A stretch of 64,000 bases of DNA from Hemicordylus capensis (GCF_027244095.1 NC_069659.1:29606501-29670500); one strand, 5' to 3'. Shown: positions 11,558 through 23,029, counted from the first letter of the stretch. Notes: generated by a model not told the origin, from the sequence alone. Numbers and translations: made by a program.

Positions 11558-11592
11558 GAATTCTAGCAAGCTGCTTCCAGACAGAGTAAACA

Positions 11593-12137
11593 CTATTGCA
11601 CGGTGGCCACCAAAATAGTCACCATGAGAGAGAAAGTCCCAGAAAGGGGCAAAGAATTCCTGAACCAGGCAATTTTGGCTACGAGGAAGGCTGGCGGAGT
11701 CTTCGCATAATGTGTCCAAACTATGATAGTTTGAGCCTGGTCATTTGTGCCTCGAGCGAAAATTCTGGATTGATTTGTTCTATGATCCATTTGTTTGTTT
11801 TCCTGGCTGTCCATGGTATCCTCAAAAGTCTTCTCTAGCACCAAAGTTCAAAAGTGTCAACACTTTTTCTATCTTGCTTCTTCAAAGTCCAGCTTTTGCA
11901 TCCATAGTGTGTCACAGGGAAAACCATTGTCTGAACAGTTCTAATCTTTGTAGATATAGACACGTCATGGCGTCTAAATATCCTTTCCAAGGCCTTCATT
12001 GCAACCCTACCAAGTGCTAGTCTGCAACTCATTTCTTGACTTCTGGATCCTTTACTGTTGATGGTTGATCCTAAAAAGCAGAAACTATCCACCACTTCAG
12101 TGTCCTCATTATCAATTCTGTGGCTGGTTGCTGGCAT
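11593..12137 (-). mobile_element. Bov-B (RTE) LINE, C-terminal ORF fragment
   Basis: The minus strand reads SFCFLGSTINSKGSRSQEM, then RRLALG-like and FRRHDVSISTKIRTVQTMVF, then a shifted frame with QSRIFARGTNDQAQTIIVW. This is the C-terminal end of Bov-B type RTE reverse transcriptase. A second piece of the same family is at 23031-23318. Frame changes and stops show it is dead. Confidence 0.85.
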
Positions 12138-12144
12138 GTGCAGT

Positions 12145-12674
12145 TATTAGAGATGTGCAAGTCAATTCGAGTACAAAATGATTTGTACCCGAATCTAGCT
12201 GATTTGGGCAATTTGTAGACAGAACAAATCACCCCTGTGCTCAATTGACTAGATTAGGATATAAAACAAATCATCCAGTTTAAAAAACCCCAAAATTTGG
12301 AGATTCAGACCTCCATTTTGTGGTCATATTGCATTGGGTGGTAGCGCCCAATGGTGGAAGCTACCACCCAAATTTCAAAGAAATTTTCTGGCTAAAGAGG
12401 TGATTTTTTAAAACAAATCATTGAAGTTTGTGTGCCTTTAAGCTTTTCCCCATAGGGAGTAATGAGGATTTCAGCACCTCCATAACTCCATGTGGGGGGC
12501 ACCAGGGTGGTTCAGAGTGGGTTGTGGTGCAGTGCACATGGGATGCCAACTACCCCCCCCCAAACCACAAGCCCATGGGGTATTGGGTTTTGTTGTTGTT
12601 TTCAATTCTTGAGGTGTTCTGAGAGTGGATTCTTTGGTGTGAAATGATAGTGGGTTCTCTGGTCATTCATCATT
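12145..12674. mobile_element. hAT-type element arm, interrupted by SINEs
   Basis: It starts with a 'gagatgtgcaagtcaattcg' end and carries one of the modules seen at 9.7-10.6 kb ('ttttccccatagggagtaat', 'ccatgtggggggcaccaggg'). It ends at 'ttctctggtcattcatcatt', whose reverse complement reappears beyond the SINEs at about 13.57 kb. The element was therefore split by later insertions. Confidence 0.6.
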
Positions 12675-12982
12675 TTGCACCATAGGAACATAGGAAGCTG
12701 CCATATACTGAGTCAGACCATTGGTCTATCTAACTCAATATTGTCTTCACAGACTGGCAGCGGCTTCTCTAAGATTGCAGGCAGGAATCTCTCTCAGCCC
12801 TATCTTGGAGATGCTGCCAGGGAGGGAACTTGGAACCTTCTGCTCTTCCCAGAGCAGCTCCATCCCCTGAGGGAATATCTTACAATGCTCACACTTCTAG
12901 TCTCCCTTTCATATGCAACCAGGGCAGACCCTGCTTAGCTAAGGGGACAAGTCATGCTTGCTACCACAAGACCAGCTGTCCT
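12675..12982 (-). mobile_element. SINE with 5S-rRNA-like head
   Basis: A near full-length copy of the family at 5.1 kb, reversed, with the 5S-like head at its right end (GCTTAGCTAAGGG region, about 12.93-12.97 kb). It is followed directly by the 68-bp block at 12983. Confidence 0.75.
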
Positions 12983-13050
12983 CACCAAAGATGATGAATG
13001 GACAAAGATGTTATTTCATCATCTTTGGTGCAAAATGATGAATGACCAGA
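12983..13050. repeat. 68-bp hairpin-bearing direct repeat, copy 1
   Basis: This block is identical over 68 bases to 13515-13582. Inside, 'caccaaagatgatgaa' and 'ttcatcatctttggtg' form a 16-bp stem. Each copy follows a reversed 5S-like SINE at the same spacing, so SINE plus block appears to have been duplicated as one unit. Confidence 0.85.
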
Positions 13051-13204
13051 TCACACCATAGTTAAAAGGGTAGGACAAGCATCCTACCCAGCTTCAGGAG
13101 CTGTGTGTACTCTTGCTTTTTGATAGTCTGTTAGCAAATGACTAAGAAGGAGGAAGGAGGAGTGATCATCTATAAGGCAGGAGCTGGGTAGGATGGCTTT
13201 TACA

Positions 13205-13514
13205 TAGGAATATAGGAACACAGGAAGCTGCCATATACTGAGTCAGACCATTGGTCCATCTAGCTCAGTATGGTCTTCACAGACTGGGAGCGGCTTCTCC
13301 AAGCTTGCAGGCAGGAATCTCTCTCAGCCCTATCTTGGGGATGCTGCCAGGGAGGGAACTTGGAACCTAGATGCTCTTCCCAGAGAGGCTCCATCCCCTA
13401 AGGGGAATATCGTAGAGTGCTCACACACCAAGTCTCCCATTCATATGCAACCAGGGTGGACCCTGCTTAGCTAAAGGGACATGTCATGCTTGGTACCACA
13501 AGACCAGCTCTCCT
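13205..13514 (-). mobile_element. SINE with 5S-rRNA-like head
   Basis: Second reversed copy, closely similar to 12675-12982 and followed by the same 68-bp block. The sequence between the two units (13051-13204) contains another MITE-like stretch. Confidence 0.75.
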
Positions 13515-13582
13515 CACCAAAGATGATGAATGGACAAAGATGTTATTTCATCATCTTTGGTGCAAAATGATGAATGACCAGA
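13515..13582. repeat. 68-bp hairpin-bearing direct repeat, copy 2
   Basis: Identical to 12983-13050. After this copy the sequence continues 'gaatccactatcatt', the inverted counterpart of the hAT arm before 12675. This copy is therefore joined to the original element. Confidence 0.85.
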
Positions 13583-13626
13583 GAATCCACTATCATTGTT
13601 CATCTTTGCTCATGGGTTAATGGGTG

Positions 13627-13838
13627 GAGAGCCAGTGTGGTGTAGTGGTTAGAGTGCTGGACTAGGACCGGGGAGACCCAAGTTCAAATCCCCATTCAGC
13701 CATGATACAAACTGGGTGACTCTGGGCCAGTCTCTTCTCTCTCCGCCTAACCTACTCATAGGGTTGTTGTGAGTCGAAACATAAGTATGTAGTACACCGC
13801 TCTGGCTCTTTGGAGGAAGAGAGGGATATAAAATGAAA

Positions 13839-13877
<39 letters not shown>

Positions 13878-13878
13878 A
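13627..13878 (+). mobile_element. Sauria-type tRNA SINE with (AAAT)n tail
   Basis: The head 'gagagccagtgtggtgtagtgg' and box B 'agttcaaatcc' are tRNA-like. The body 'ctcatagggttgttgtgagtc' and the AAAT array at the end are typical of Sauria SINEs. It looks near full length. Reversed copies are at 19.57 and 41.56 kb. Confidence 0.85.
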
Positions 13879-13959
13879 TGACATCTATCCTGGTTAGCTC
13901 ATATTGCTGTAAGTATGATGTTTCTTCTCCCGAAGTTGTTATATTTGTTTCAAGTCCTT

Positions 13960-14580
13960 CCTACTTATCTTTCACACTCTACAATTGCCTCTGCAGACCA
14001 GGAGGCTGCCGCTGCTTTTCCTGCCGAGCTGAAGAGGCTGATTGAGGAGAAGGGATATGTGCTGGACCAGGTGTTCAATGAGACTGGACTCTTCTGAAAG
14101 AGGATGCCTAACCACACTTTCATCTCCAAGGAGGAGAGAAGGGCTCCAGGATTCAAGGCCGCAAAGGATAGGCTGACCCTTCTGTTCTACACTAACTCCT
14201 CAGGTGGCCTCATGGTCAAGCCCATGCTAGTGTACTGGTCCAAAAATCTACGGGCACTGTAGGGCAAGAACACGAACCACTTGGGCTGTGAACCAGAAGG
14301 CCTGGGTAACGCACTCCATATTCGTGAATTGGATTAATGACTGCTTTGTGCATGAGGTGGAGATCTACCTAAGAGATAAGAACCTGGCCTTCAAGGTGCT
14401 GCTGCTCTTGGAAAATGCCCCAGGGCATCCTCTGGATCTGCTGCTTGCCCACCTCAACATGGAAGAGGTGTCCATGCCTCCAAACACCACATTGCTCATT
14501 CAGCCGATGGACCAAGGCAGAATGCAGGCTTTCAAGAGTTATTACACCATTCCTCTTGGTGACACTTGCAACCTTTGCTG
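13960..14580 (+). pseudogene. Tigger (pogo, Tc1/mariner) transposase relic
   Basis: Successive frames read AAAAFPAELKRLIEEKGYVL, then KRMPNHTFISKEERRAPGFK, then LEVEIYLRDKNLAFKV-like text, and LLLLENAPGHPLDLLLAH with MPPNTTLLIQPMDQG. These are the middle and C-terminal part of the DDE domain of Tigger transposases. The FNADETGLF motif has lost two residues (FNETGLF), the D of LLLDNAPGH is E, and there are stops between blocks. The N-terminal DNA-binding part is not visible. It is a dead DNA transposon, and the left (AAAT)n SINE abuts it. Confidence 0.85.
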
Positions 14581-15018
14581 ATTCATGCTGACCTTTGCTG
14601 ACCCTTAGAGAGTCTTGGTGGTTTCAAAGTGCACTTGAGAGGTTTGGGGGTTTTCAAGGATTTTCAAGGGGTTCAATCTACTCATTCCTGTTGAGTTGTG
14701 GTGATTTGGGGTTTTAAAAAAGCATCTTCCCTTGATTTTTATGTGATTTCACAGTCACGGTTCCTCAAACCCCTGTTTCCCACTGACTTTAATGCCTTGC
14801 CAACTGCAAATTTGCCAACTGCAAGGTTTTGCGGGAACAGAACCCTTGTGGTTGGCCAGGGATGACTATATTGCAACAGCAAAAAAACTGACTTATTCCT
14901 TAAATATCTGAAAAGGTATAATTCCATCTCAATCTTTTATTTTGATTTGACAGTATCTATTATTATTTTTGAATTATAAAAATTATGGTAAGGTGGGGAC
15001 AACCCTTGGAAGATGTAT
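14581..15018. other. No gene seen; probable Tigger 3' flank
   Basis: AT-rich and without a recognisable gene. The stretch 'gggaacagaacccttgtggttggccaggg' near 14.83-14.87 kb may be the 3' part of the Tigger element, but I cannot define its terminal repeat. Confidence 0.35.
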
Positions 15019-15019
15019 T

Positions 15020-15253
15020 TGTTTAAGAATAGCAATAGCAATAGCAATAGCACTTACATTTATATACCGCTCTATAGCTGGAAGCTCTCTAAGCGGTTTA
15101 CAATGATTTAGCATATTGCCCCCCAACATTCTGGGTACTCATTTTACTGACCTCGGAAGGATGGAAGGCTGAGTCAACCTTGAGCCCCTGGTCAGGATCA
15201 AATTTGTAACCTTCTGGTTACAGGGCGGCAGTTTTACCACTGCGCCACCTTGA
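15020..15253 (-). mobile_element. tRNA-derived SINE with repeating tail
   Basis: On the minus strand it starts 'ggtggcgcagtggtaaaact' (box A), and the body includes 'ctcaaggttgactcagccttcc' and 'cggtatataaatgtaagtgc'. The tail is a short GCTATT array. It appears complete. Confidence 0.8.
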
Positions 15254-15979
15254 TGTTGTATAGTGTTATGCATCTAACGTTTTGTAGTCATAGGTATGAT
15301 CTTGGTTTTTTCCCCTTCTTTTTTTCTTCTTAATGATTTTTCAAATAAATGTATTGCAATGGTGTCTGATGATTTTTTAAAGTTTTGTTTTTTAAGGGAT
15401 CTGTGGTGGAAGAGGCCCAGCACTTCTGCACTCCTCCTTGAATCCTTACCTGAGGCAACTGACTCACCCTGCCTCATGGAAGGGCTGCCCTTGCTCCCCA
15501 CCAAGAGGGAGGGGAAGACCCTTGAGATGCTAAAGAGAGAAATCTGAGTACCCCATACAAATGACACTTCTCATAATGCTTTGAGGAATGCCCTGACAGA
15601 TAATGACACAGGCTACTTAGGTAGGAGGGAGTTTACCCAAGTAGCCTGTGTCATCTGGGAGACCAGAGGCCTCCTGACCCAGCAGCTACAGACCTGGGTA
15701 GCCCAGATTCACTACCTGGGGGGAAAGAAAAAAAGGAGAGGTAAGGAGTCTGACCTCCCTCCCTTTTTGGTAGTCTGCAGTGTGGGAGCACTGAAAACAA
15801 CTTCCAGGAGAGGAAACAAGGGCCATAGAACCTTGGGTACAGTGTGGTCAGGGAGAGGAAGCCTGGTGCACTACAGCAGACTTCCTCTCCACAGCACACG
15901 TGATGCATTGTGGGAAGAGGGAGGACCACAGATTGAGCACCTGCCACTGCACTGGTCATGTGAGTGCACAGGAGGTGGA
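15254..15979. other. No gene seen
   Basis: The overlapping open frames between 15.3 and 16.0 kb (up to 137 codons) have no recognisable domain and occur on both strands of the same DNA. One short repeat is visible: 'caagtagcctgtgtcat' near 15.64 kb has an inverted match at 15.60 kb ('gacacaggctacttag'). Confidence 0.4.
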
Positions 15980-17003
15980 TAGGGATGTGTGAACCGGTTC
16001 GAATTCGAACCGAACCAGCCATCAGGTTCGAGCTGCAGGTTCGAATTTGAACCGGTTTGAACATGTTAGAACCAGTTCAGACACCCAAAAATTGGTAGGA
16101 TGGTAGCTGGCACCCAGGGGTACCTGTCACCCAAACCCCAAAGCAATCGGACACTTGTAGGATTTTTATGAATTTTTGAAAATTATTTTTATTTTTTCTC
16201 ATAGGGTATAATGGTACTTGAACCAGGACATTATACCTTATTGTGGAGCACCCATGGGTGCCAACAACCATGCAAACCCCAAAGCAATCAGACACCCCTA
16301 TGATTTTTTATGAATATTTGAAATATTTTTAATTATTTTTCTCATAGAGTATAATGGTACACAAATCAGCCCATATACCCTATTGTGGAGCACCTAAGGG
16401 CACAAAAGCTGGGTGGGTGGTAGACAGAAAGGGGTGCCTACCACCCACAAAACCCAAAGGCAATTGGACACTCCTCTGATTATTGGTGAATTGCGCCTAA
16501 AGCCCCAGTTCAGGCCGAGACTTTGCAGAGAGAGGAGCTCTGTTTGCGAGCTCCTCTCCTTTTAGAATTGTGGGGCCCTGATCGGCCCGACTAACGCGGG
16601 CCTTCTTATGGTGAGGACTCGGGCAGCTGGGAGGGCGGCCGGCGGCGGCGGCGGCTGTAGTTTCGGCTGATTTGGCCCCTAATCAGGTCGCCCCCCGTGG
16701 CTACCTTGGCCCGAAATCGGGCCTTGTGTTTGGCGGTTGGGTGGGTGGTCGGTGGCGGCGGCGGCAGTAGTTTGGGCCGATTTGGCCCCTAATCCAGTTG
16801 CAGGGGGGGCGGGGGGGCGCCTGTTGTCCTGCCGCCCCAATTAATCTAGAGATTACGGTGAAAGAGGGGGAAAGCAGCGGGAGGGGTAAGTAAGCCCTCC
16901 CGCCTCTCTTAAAGAAGCCCCCCCACCCGAACCAAACCGCCCAGGTCCGGACCTGTCCGGAGGCTTTTTAAATGGCCTCCGGACCGGTCCGGGCCCATCT
17001 CTA
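15980..17003. mobile_element. hAT-type element with TAGGG ends, GC-rich interior
   Basis: The left end is TAGGGATGTGTGAACCGG and the right end is CCGGGCCCATCTCTA, imperfect inverted repeats. I could not see a matching 8-bp duplication. The left half shares the 'gatttttatgaatttttgaa' and 'ctcatagggtataatgg' modules with 46.7-47.25 kb in inverted orientation. The GC-rich part at 16.5-17.0 kb is not coding. Confidence 0.6.
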
Positions 17004-17035
17004 AATATAATAACCACCTTAAGAATAGAATTTTT

Positions 17036-17345
17036 TTTTTTGCACTCCTTTGGTCACTTGCTGCCACATACTCATAATGCGGTTTCCATGACCCTCCAAA
17101 GTGAACAACAATCCCTCAATATTTATGTTTTAATCTGTTGAACTCTGATGCCATTTATTACCCATGTATGGTTTTTCAGTCTCTTACAAAATACCATGAA
17201 TTTAGACTTCTGGGTATTAATGATAAGAGATTCATTCTCACAAAATTGCGTGAGTATTCTCAAAGCTCTTCTCATGCTGACTAGTGTTGTAGATAATATA
17301 AATGCATCGTCGGCATAGAGCAGTATCTGCTGGCATAGTAATATT
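17036..17345 (-). mobile_element. LINE reverse transcriptase fragment
   Basis: The minus strand reads LLYADDAFILSTTLVSMRRA, then LTQFCENESLIINTQKSKF and HTWVINGI. This is the YADD box and following palm region of an APE-type non-LTR reverse transcriptase. The longer homologous piece at 39.0-40.14 kb lies at the same place in the second duplication copy. Confidence 0.75.
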
Positions 17346-18330
17346 GATTGAACTCCCTGGGCTGAGGTATTTAGGAACTAGAATTTAAGAGCCTCTTCTC
17401 ATGACTGGAGAGAAGGGCTCCAGAGTGGACTGTGGGGAAGGTGGCTTAAACGTACCTTCCCTGCAGATGGGCAATTCCTGGCAGTAGCTCTGAGGGTCGG
17501 GGTGCTGGGACATGCCACCCCTGGTGCTCAGATAATGTGCTGCGCAAGTGTGCAGTTCATTATTGGGATCTCCCTCCCCCCCTCCAGTCTGCCAGCTGCT
17601 CATAGCCACAGTTGTCACACGACCAGAGAAACAAGGTTAAAGGAGTGCTTGCTCCCTTAACCTCATTTTAAAGGGTGGCTCAATAGGCTAATTTGCCACT
17701 GTGGTGTTGCTGGGATCGGGCCTGATCCTCGGGGATGACACATGCATGAAAAACTGGGCTGGGCTCCCTTAGCCTTTAAAACTTTTTGTCACTCAACATC
17801 CAAAAACCAAAAAGCTTGGTTTGACTTCACTGTACCCCAGTGATAACTTCAATGGGATAATTTCCCCCCTTGCCTGTGAGCAAAGTACCACACTTGGAAG
17901 TCCACTGGGCCAAAGCAATGAGTGTTCAGAAAGGTTTCCTTTCCTTTCCCATAATCTGTAAGAGAGTATGATACAGAAGTGTGATTTACAATGCAGGGAC
18001 AAGTAGACAAATTAAAAATCACACAAGTAACATTTTTCATTCAAGAGGAGTTTGCTAGAAACATGCTTTCTAACTAAGGTTAAGATGATCGTATGCAACC
18101 AGGAACCAAGCAAGAAATTAAGCTGGAATTTCAGTGAGACCTTATCGGGAGTACAGTGCCTTGCTCTGGGTGCTGCAGTTGAAGAAGGATGTAAACAAAT
18201 CAGAATGGGTTCAGAGCAGAGCAATGAAAATGGTTAGGAGCCAGAAAAGAACCTTGACGTGTAAAGGTTGAAGGAACTGAGCATGTTTGGCTCAGTTCCC
18301 ACAATGGTGAAGAAGAAGAGAAGACTAAGC

Positions 18331-19085
18331 TAGGGCTGTGCAAGCCGGCTCGAGGTAGAGCTGGCTTGCTCTTGAAGTGGCCCAGTTTGAGGGTTTGGCC
18401 TCAAGCCCGAACAGGCCCAGTTCAGCTCGGAGTTGAGCCAAACCTGCTGATGCTGACCAGGGCCAGTTTTTTAAAAATGGTGGAATTACCGTGATTACCA
18501 GGCTGTGGGGGATGCTGTTGAGGTCATGTGGGGGTGTGTGTCTCCAGTTGTCCCCCTCCCCCCACCATCCTCCCCTGGTCATTTTTGGCCAGTTATGGGC
18601 CATTTGTGGCCTGTTTGGGGGAGTCTTGGGCCCATTATGGGCCTTTCTGTGGTAGTGGTGGCCAATTTTGAGTCTGCCATGCATGCCCAATGGCCATCTG
18701 CATGGCCAGGTCATGATCCAGGCCATGCAGATGGCCATTGGGCATTTGTGATGGCTTTAAAAATGGGTGCAGCTACTCAAGAGATGCCTGTAATGGGCCA
18801 AAAATGGCCTGTAATGGGACAAAAATGATGGGGGGGGAGGCCAACGAGGGAATAGGGACAGCCGGAGGCCCCCTACGGCTGTGACAACACCCCCAGAGTC
18901 TAATAGTGATGGTAAGTCTGCCATTTCCCCTCCCCAGATTTTTTTTTGTCCCACCCATGAGCCAGGCCTGAACCAGTTTGGACTAGAGCCAAACTGGCCC
19001 AGCTCCAGTGTGTGCAGAACTGAGCCAGACCCGGTTCAGTTTGAGTCCAGTGCCACCAGTTTTTCCCATTTTGTGCACACCCCTA
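18331..19085. mobile_element. hAT-type element with TAGGG ends, complete in copy 1
   Basis: The left end is TAGGGCTGTGCAAGCC and the right end is GTGCACACCCCTA. Flanks are GACTAAGC (18323-18330) and GACTAAGG (19086-19093), an 8-bp duplication with one change. No transposase is visible. In the second duplication copy only its right part survives (to 41132). Confidence 0.85.
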
Positions 19086-19569
19086 GACTAAGGCAATGTG
19101 GGGGAACGGACATAATAGCATTTTTCATATATCTGAAAGCCTGTAAAACATAAGAGGGCTTGTTCTCTGCTGCTCAAGAAGGCAGAATTGGATCTAATGG
19201 GCTTAAGTTGCAGGACGGTAGGGTTTGGTTGAATCTTGGAAGAAACTTCCAAGCAAGAGCAGTTTGACAGTGGAAGCAGTTACCTGGGCAGTAGTTGGTT
19301 GTCCCTCACTGGTCGTCTTCAAGGAAAGGCTGGAATGCTATCAGTTGAAATGCTCTAGCTCTGGATTTCTTGCACGGAGTGGACTAGGGGTGGACTAGAT
19401 GGCCTGCAAGTTACCCTCCAATGCTATGATTCCGTGAGCCCACTCTTGGTCTTGCCTTACCTTTTCCTGCTTTGCTCCCCACAGGCTCTGAACTTCTCCT
19501 ACTCCTTATTCCTGCGAGTCTTGCTATGTTGTTTTATCATTGCACCTTTCTCATTGACTTACTGTACTT

Positions 19570-19777
19570 ACTCACGTACTTACCTATTGATGACATTTAT
19601 ATCCCAATCTTCCTGTAAGGAGCACAGAGCGATGCACATAGTTATGTTTATCCTCACAACAACCCTGTGAGGTAGGTTAGGCTCCCATCGAACTGACAGG
19701 CTCAGAGTCACCCTGTGAGTTGGACAGGGTTTTGAACTTGGGTCTCCAATACTCTAAGCACTACACCACGCTGGCTT
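19570..19777 (-). mobile_element. Sauria-type tRNA SINE
   Basis: On the minus strand it starts 'gccagcgtggtgtagtgctt', has 'aagttcaaaaccctgtccaa', and contains 'ctcacagggttgttgtgagg'. The duplicate is at 41560-41763. Confidence 0.75.
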
Positions 19778-19984
19778 AGACTGTCTTTAACAAATTGTTA
19801 CCAACTTGGCTTTCACAACAACACACCTCTTCATCAAAAGCTTCACCCAAATTATTTCATCAGAAAGGGCCCAGTCTATCAAAGACCCAGGTTCTTCTCC
19901 TCCCCTCCAAGAGTTCCCCTCCCACTGTTCCTAGATTTCTTAAAAACACTGCTGTCAACATGCTTGTTCACAACCTTAACCATA

Positions 19985-20215
19985 AGATTAAAGGTAAAGT
20001 GTGCAGTCAAGTTGGTTTTGACTCCTGGCGCGTACAGAGCTCTGTGGTTTTCTTTGGTAGAATACAGGAGGGGTTTACCATTGCCTCCTCCAGCACAGTA
20101 TGAGATGATGCCTCTCAGCATCTTCCTATATCACTGCGGCACAATATAGTACCAGTGGGGATTCAAACTGGCAGCCTTCTGCTTGTTAGTCAAGCTTTTC
20201 CCCACTGAGCCTCTT
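19985..20215 (-). mobile_element. tRNA-derived SINE with Bov-B-like tail
   Basis: On the minus strand the body holds 'tgaatccccactggtacta'-type box B text and ends 'aacttgactgcacactttac', like the 3' end of Bov-B. The duplication partner at about 42005-42105 is truncated. A related copy is at 24640-24840. Confidence 0.7.
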
Positions 20216-20234
20216 AAATTGGGTTATAACATGC

Positions 20235-20500
20235 TGAGGACCTAAACTATGAGGTCATTCACACAATCAAAAATGGTGTTTACCCGGGTTTGGGAGTTGT
20301 GTGTGCTCCCAGTCTTCAGCTGTGTGGAAGCAAGGTAGGAGGAAAACCTGGGCAGAAGTGATTCTGTTTTAGCTAGGTAGGTGGAAAAGCTACCCAGGTT
20401 TACCTCCTACTTTGCTTCAATACAGCTGAAAATTAGGAGCACACACAGCTCCGAAACCTGGATAGAAGACAGTTTTTGACTCTGTGAACCACCTCCTTGT
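20235..20500. mobile_element. Palindromic MITE
   Basis: The ends 'gaggtcattcacacaatcaa' and 'gactctgtgaaccacctc' are inverted copies, and the arms 'gggagttgtgtgtgctccc' and 'ggagcacacacagctccg' pair internally. It is non-coding. The second duplication copy has its counterpart near 42.1-42.33 kb. Confidence 0.65.
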
Positions 20501-20532
20501 CAAGCTTAAAAGGCCCCATAGCATTACATCAT

Positions 20533-20965
20533 AGGGATGTGCCCAAAACTACATCGGTGCTGGCGGGGGTGGTTCTTTAAGGGCGGAGGAGGGTGCACTC
20601 ACCCCTTCCACTGCATTCCCCCACCGGTGCTCCGTTATTTTCAATCCCCTCGGGACGGCAGCATTCTTCCCTGCCACCCCATTCCCCTCATCGGCCCGAA
20701 GTACTGATCATGTGTGCGCCCGTCACGTGTGTGCGTGTGCCCCGTGCAGATGATGAGTGCATGCATGATCTGTACTTCCAGCCACTTATCGCTGATGAGG
20801 CAACGGGGCGGAAGGGAGGAACACTGATGCCCCGAGGGGATTGAAAATAAGGGAGCGTTGGAGGGGAAAATGCAGAGGGAGGGGTGAGTGCACCCTTCCT
20901 TGCCCTTAAAGAACCACTCCCGCCGGTGCCAAAACGCTGAGACAGCTATGAAGCCGAAATGTTTT
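20533..20965. mobile_element. hAT-type element with TAGGG start
   Basis: It starts TAGGGATGTGCCCAAAACT. Two inverted arms ('ccgcccttaaagaaccac' type) flank 'cccctcgggacggcag' and 'gccccgaggggattg'. The right end is not clear. The counterpart in copy 2 starts at 42365. Confidence 0.55.
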
Positions 20966-20999
20966 GGTCTCAAGCCTCTTACAAAACGGGTTGGACATT

Positions 21000-21900
21000 C
21001 CACCATGTTGTGTCACACTTTCCATACTGCTCACAGTTACAACTGCATTCATCTGTATGCTCTGCCTGTTGCTGTGATGGCAGGTCTTGGTCTAAACCAG
21101 GCCCTTGTCTAAACAAATTCCAGTATACCTTACAGGTTTTTTTTTTCTTGCACAGATCTATCAACTCAATATGATAAATAATTGTGTAGCCATATAAGCA
21201 TTTTTTATCTCATCAGAACGAAACTGTCTGTTTTAGACTCTTTTTTCCTTTCTCCTTAATTTTTCAACCAATTATGTAAAAACTTGAAATTTAGTCATTT
21301 ATTTGGTAACAGGGGCCCCTCATAATGTGAGGCACTAGGCTGTTGCTTGCTTAACCTCCACCTAAATCTGGCACTGCCTATGATATAGTCATAGTTTCTA
21401 CCTCTCTGACATGCCTGTGATGCTCATGATAGTAATTCTAAAGGCGATGACACAAATGCCATGACTCTGCATATAATGGTCAAGTGAGCTGCATCAGATC
21501 ATCAAGGAAGTTTTTTTTAAAATCATTTTGTCAGGTGTAGTTAGTATTGGCTCCTAAAAAACTGCCCCACTCTGTGGATGCAATTCAAAAGAAACAAAAA
21601 GAAAAAACAAATGAGCAAGTGAACCAACCACAGACTTTCCCCATCTTACATCTAGGTTGGACTTCAGTCAGAAGCCCTATCCAGACATTATGTTCAACAT
21701 ACATACAATGAGTGTACAGTGCTCATAGATACAGATCCGAACACTGTGACAGTTATTTACATGCTATGTTGGACACAGGTACAGTAGTACACTGCCTATC
21801 TGAAGTGGCCTGTATCCAGGTTCACTTTAAAAATGAACACAGTTCAAGCCATTCACACAAAAACATGTACGGTCATACAGACATCTGTGCATTCTGTAGA
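21000..21900. other. No gene seen; AT-rich part of segmental duplication
   Basis: The sequence is highly similar to about 42.86-43.78 kb. The only shared open frame, at 21712-21921, is a 69-codon frame also present in copy 2 at 43591-43800. It runs into the SINE and has no recognisable domain. Confidence 0.4.
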
Positions 21901-21904
21901 GCAG

Positions 21905-22190
21905 AGCTGGTCTTGTGGTAGCAAGCATGACTTGTCCCCTTCGCTAAGCAGGGTCCACCCTGGTTGCTTATGAATGGAAGACTAGAAGTGTGAGCACTGT
22001 AAGATATTCCCCTCAGGTGATGGAAGCACTCTGGGAAGGGCAGAAGGTTCCAGGTTCCCACACTGGCTTCTCCAAGATAGGGGTGAGAGAGATTCCTGCC
22101 TGCAACCTTGGAGAAGCTGCTACCAGTCTGTGAAGAATATGTTGAGCTAGATAGGCCAGTGGTCTGTCTCAGTATATGGCAGCTTCCTAT
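21905..22190 (+). mobile_element. SINE with 5S-rRNA-like head
   Basis: It begins 'agctggtcttgtggtagcaa', then 'gctaagcagggtccaccc', and ends in the common SINE body 'tcagtatatggcagcttcct'. The counterpart is at 43787-44078. Confidence 0.8.
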
Positions 22191-22529
22191 GTATGGTTTT
22201 AAGTATCCCAGTGCTGGGTGGTTCCAAGTTTCCAACACAACAACACAAGGCCTTAAACCTAATGTAAACAAAGAGACAAAAGAGAGAGGTAAAGAGACTC
22301 CACCTGTAAATGTGCAAGGTTCAAGAGAAGCAGAATGGGAACATGGCATATTTCCGTGGGGGATGGAGCAAAGTCCAAATGAACTATTTTCAGTGTGAGA
22401 TTAAATACATGAAAGGATAATCAAGACAGGGGCAGGTCAAGATACTTTGTTACCCGAGGCAATGGACAATATGACACTAAGCCTGCTCTCCCCACAGACC
22501 CCCTCAGTGATTTCTCCTCCTCAATGATC

Positions 22530-22930
22530 ATGAGAAAAGCCTCAAGGTTAATGATGAATGTGCTCATTATTTACAAGGTCTCTCTTTTGCGCCATGAAGA
22601 ATAGCATTCACAGAACTTCAGTTCCAAACTATGCCCTCAGCTTTCTTAGATGGAAGACTGAAACAAATGTCTAAAGAATTAATATTTTGTCTTTGTGGTC
22701 CTTACAAAGTTGCAGACATAAAGCACTATGTATTGTATTGATCTCTCTATCAGGACCGTAGGGAGAGATTTCTAAGACAAATCCTATATTTAATTTGGGG
22801 GAAAGGTGCTAAGGAGAAAATCTGTTATTTCCTGGCTGATGTTCTTCCAGACATTACATACCAAACTGCTTTGTTTGCAAAAGTGGCTAAGTCTATCCAT
22901 ATTGCATGTTTGGAATATATTGCAGTAAAA
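22530..22930 (+). mobile_element. LINE ORF2 C-terminal fragment
   Basis: One frame reads ELIFCLCGPYKVADIKHYVL, then QDRRERFLRQILYLIWGKGA, then ADVLPDITYQTALFAKVAKS, the Cys/His-bearing C-terminal region of an APE-type LINE. A shorter copy of the same stretch is at 24245-24455. It is decayed. Confidence 0.6.
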
Positions 22931-23029
22931 TGTAAAGGAGATCTTTTAATTTGAAAATATTTTAGCTTATTTTCTGTTTTGGAATATGTATGTATTTTTA
23001 AATTGTTTCTTTGAAAGCTTATTGATTTG

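Larger units (their letters stand above)
17005..22478 (+). repeat. Segmental duplication, copy 1 (5.5 kb)
   Basis: This stretch aligns in the same orientation with about 39768-44336, with frequent single-base differences. Homologous landmarks in order are a LINE fragment, a GC-rich block at 17.4-17.75 kb, a hAT element, a Sauria SINE, a tRNA SINE, palindromic MITEs, an AT-rich block at 21.1-21.9 kb, and a 5S-like SINE. Copy 1 is about 0.9 kb longer because copy 2 lacks two segments. No gene is contained. Confidence 0.85.

Noticed and set aside
12920-12985. Possible 5S rRNA gene
   Set aside because: Only the internal promoter part resembles 5S and it is joined to a SINE body in many copies.
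21712-21921. 69-codon frame conserved in both duplicates
   Set aside because: Conservation follows from the recent duplication; the frame enters a SINE and has no domain or promoter.
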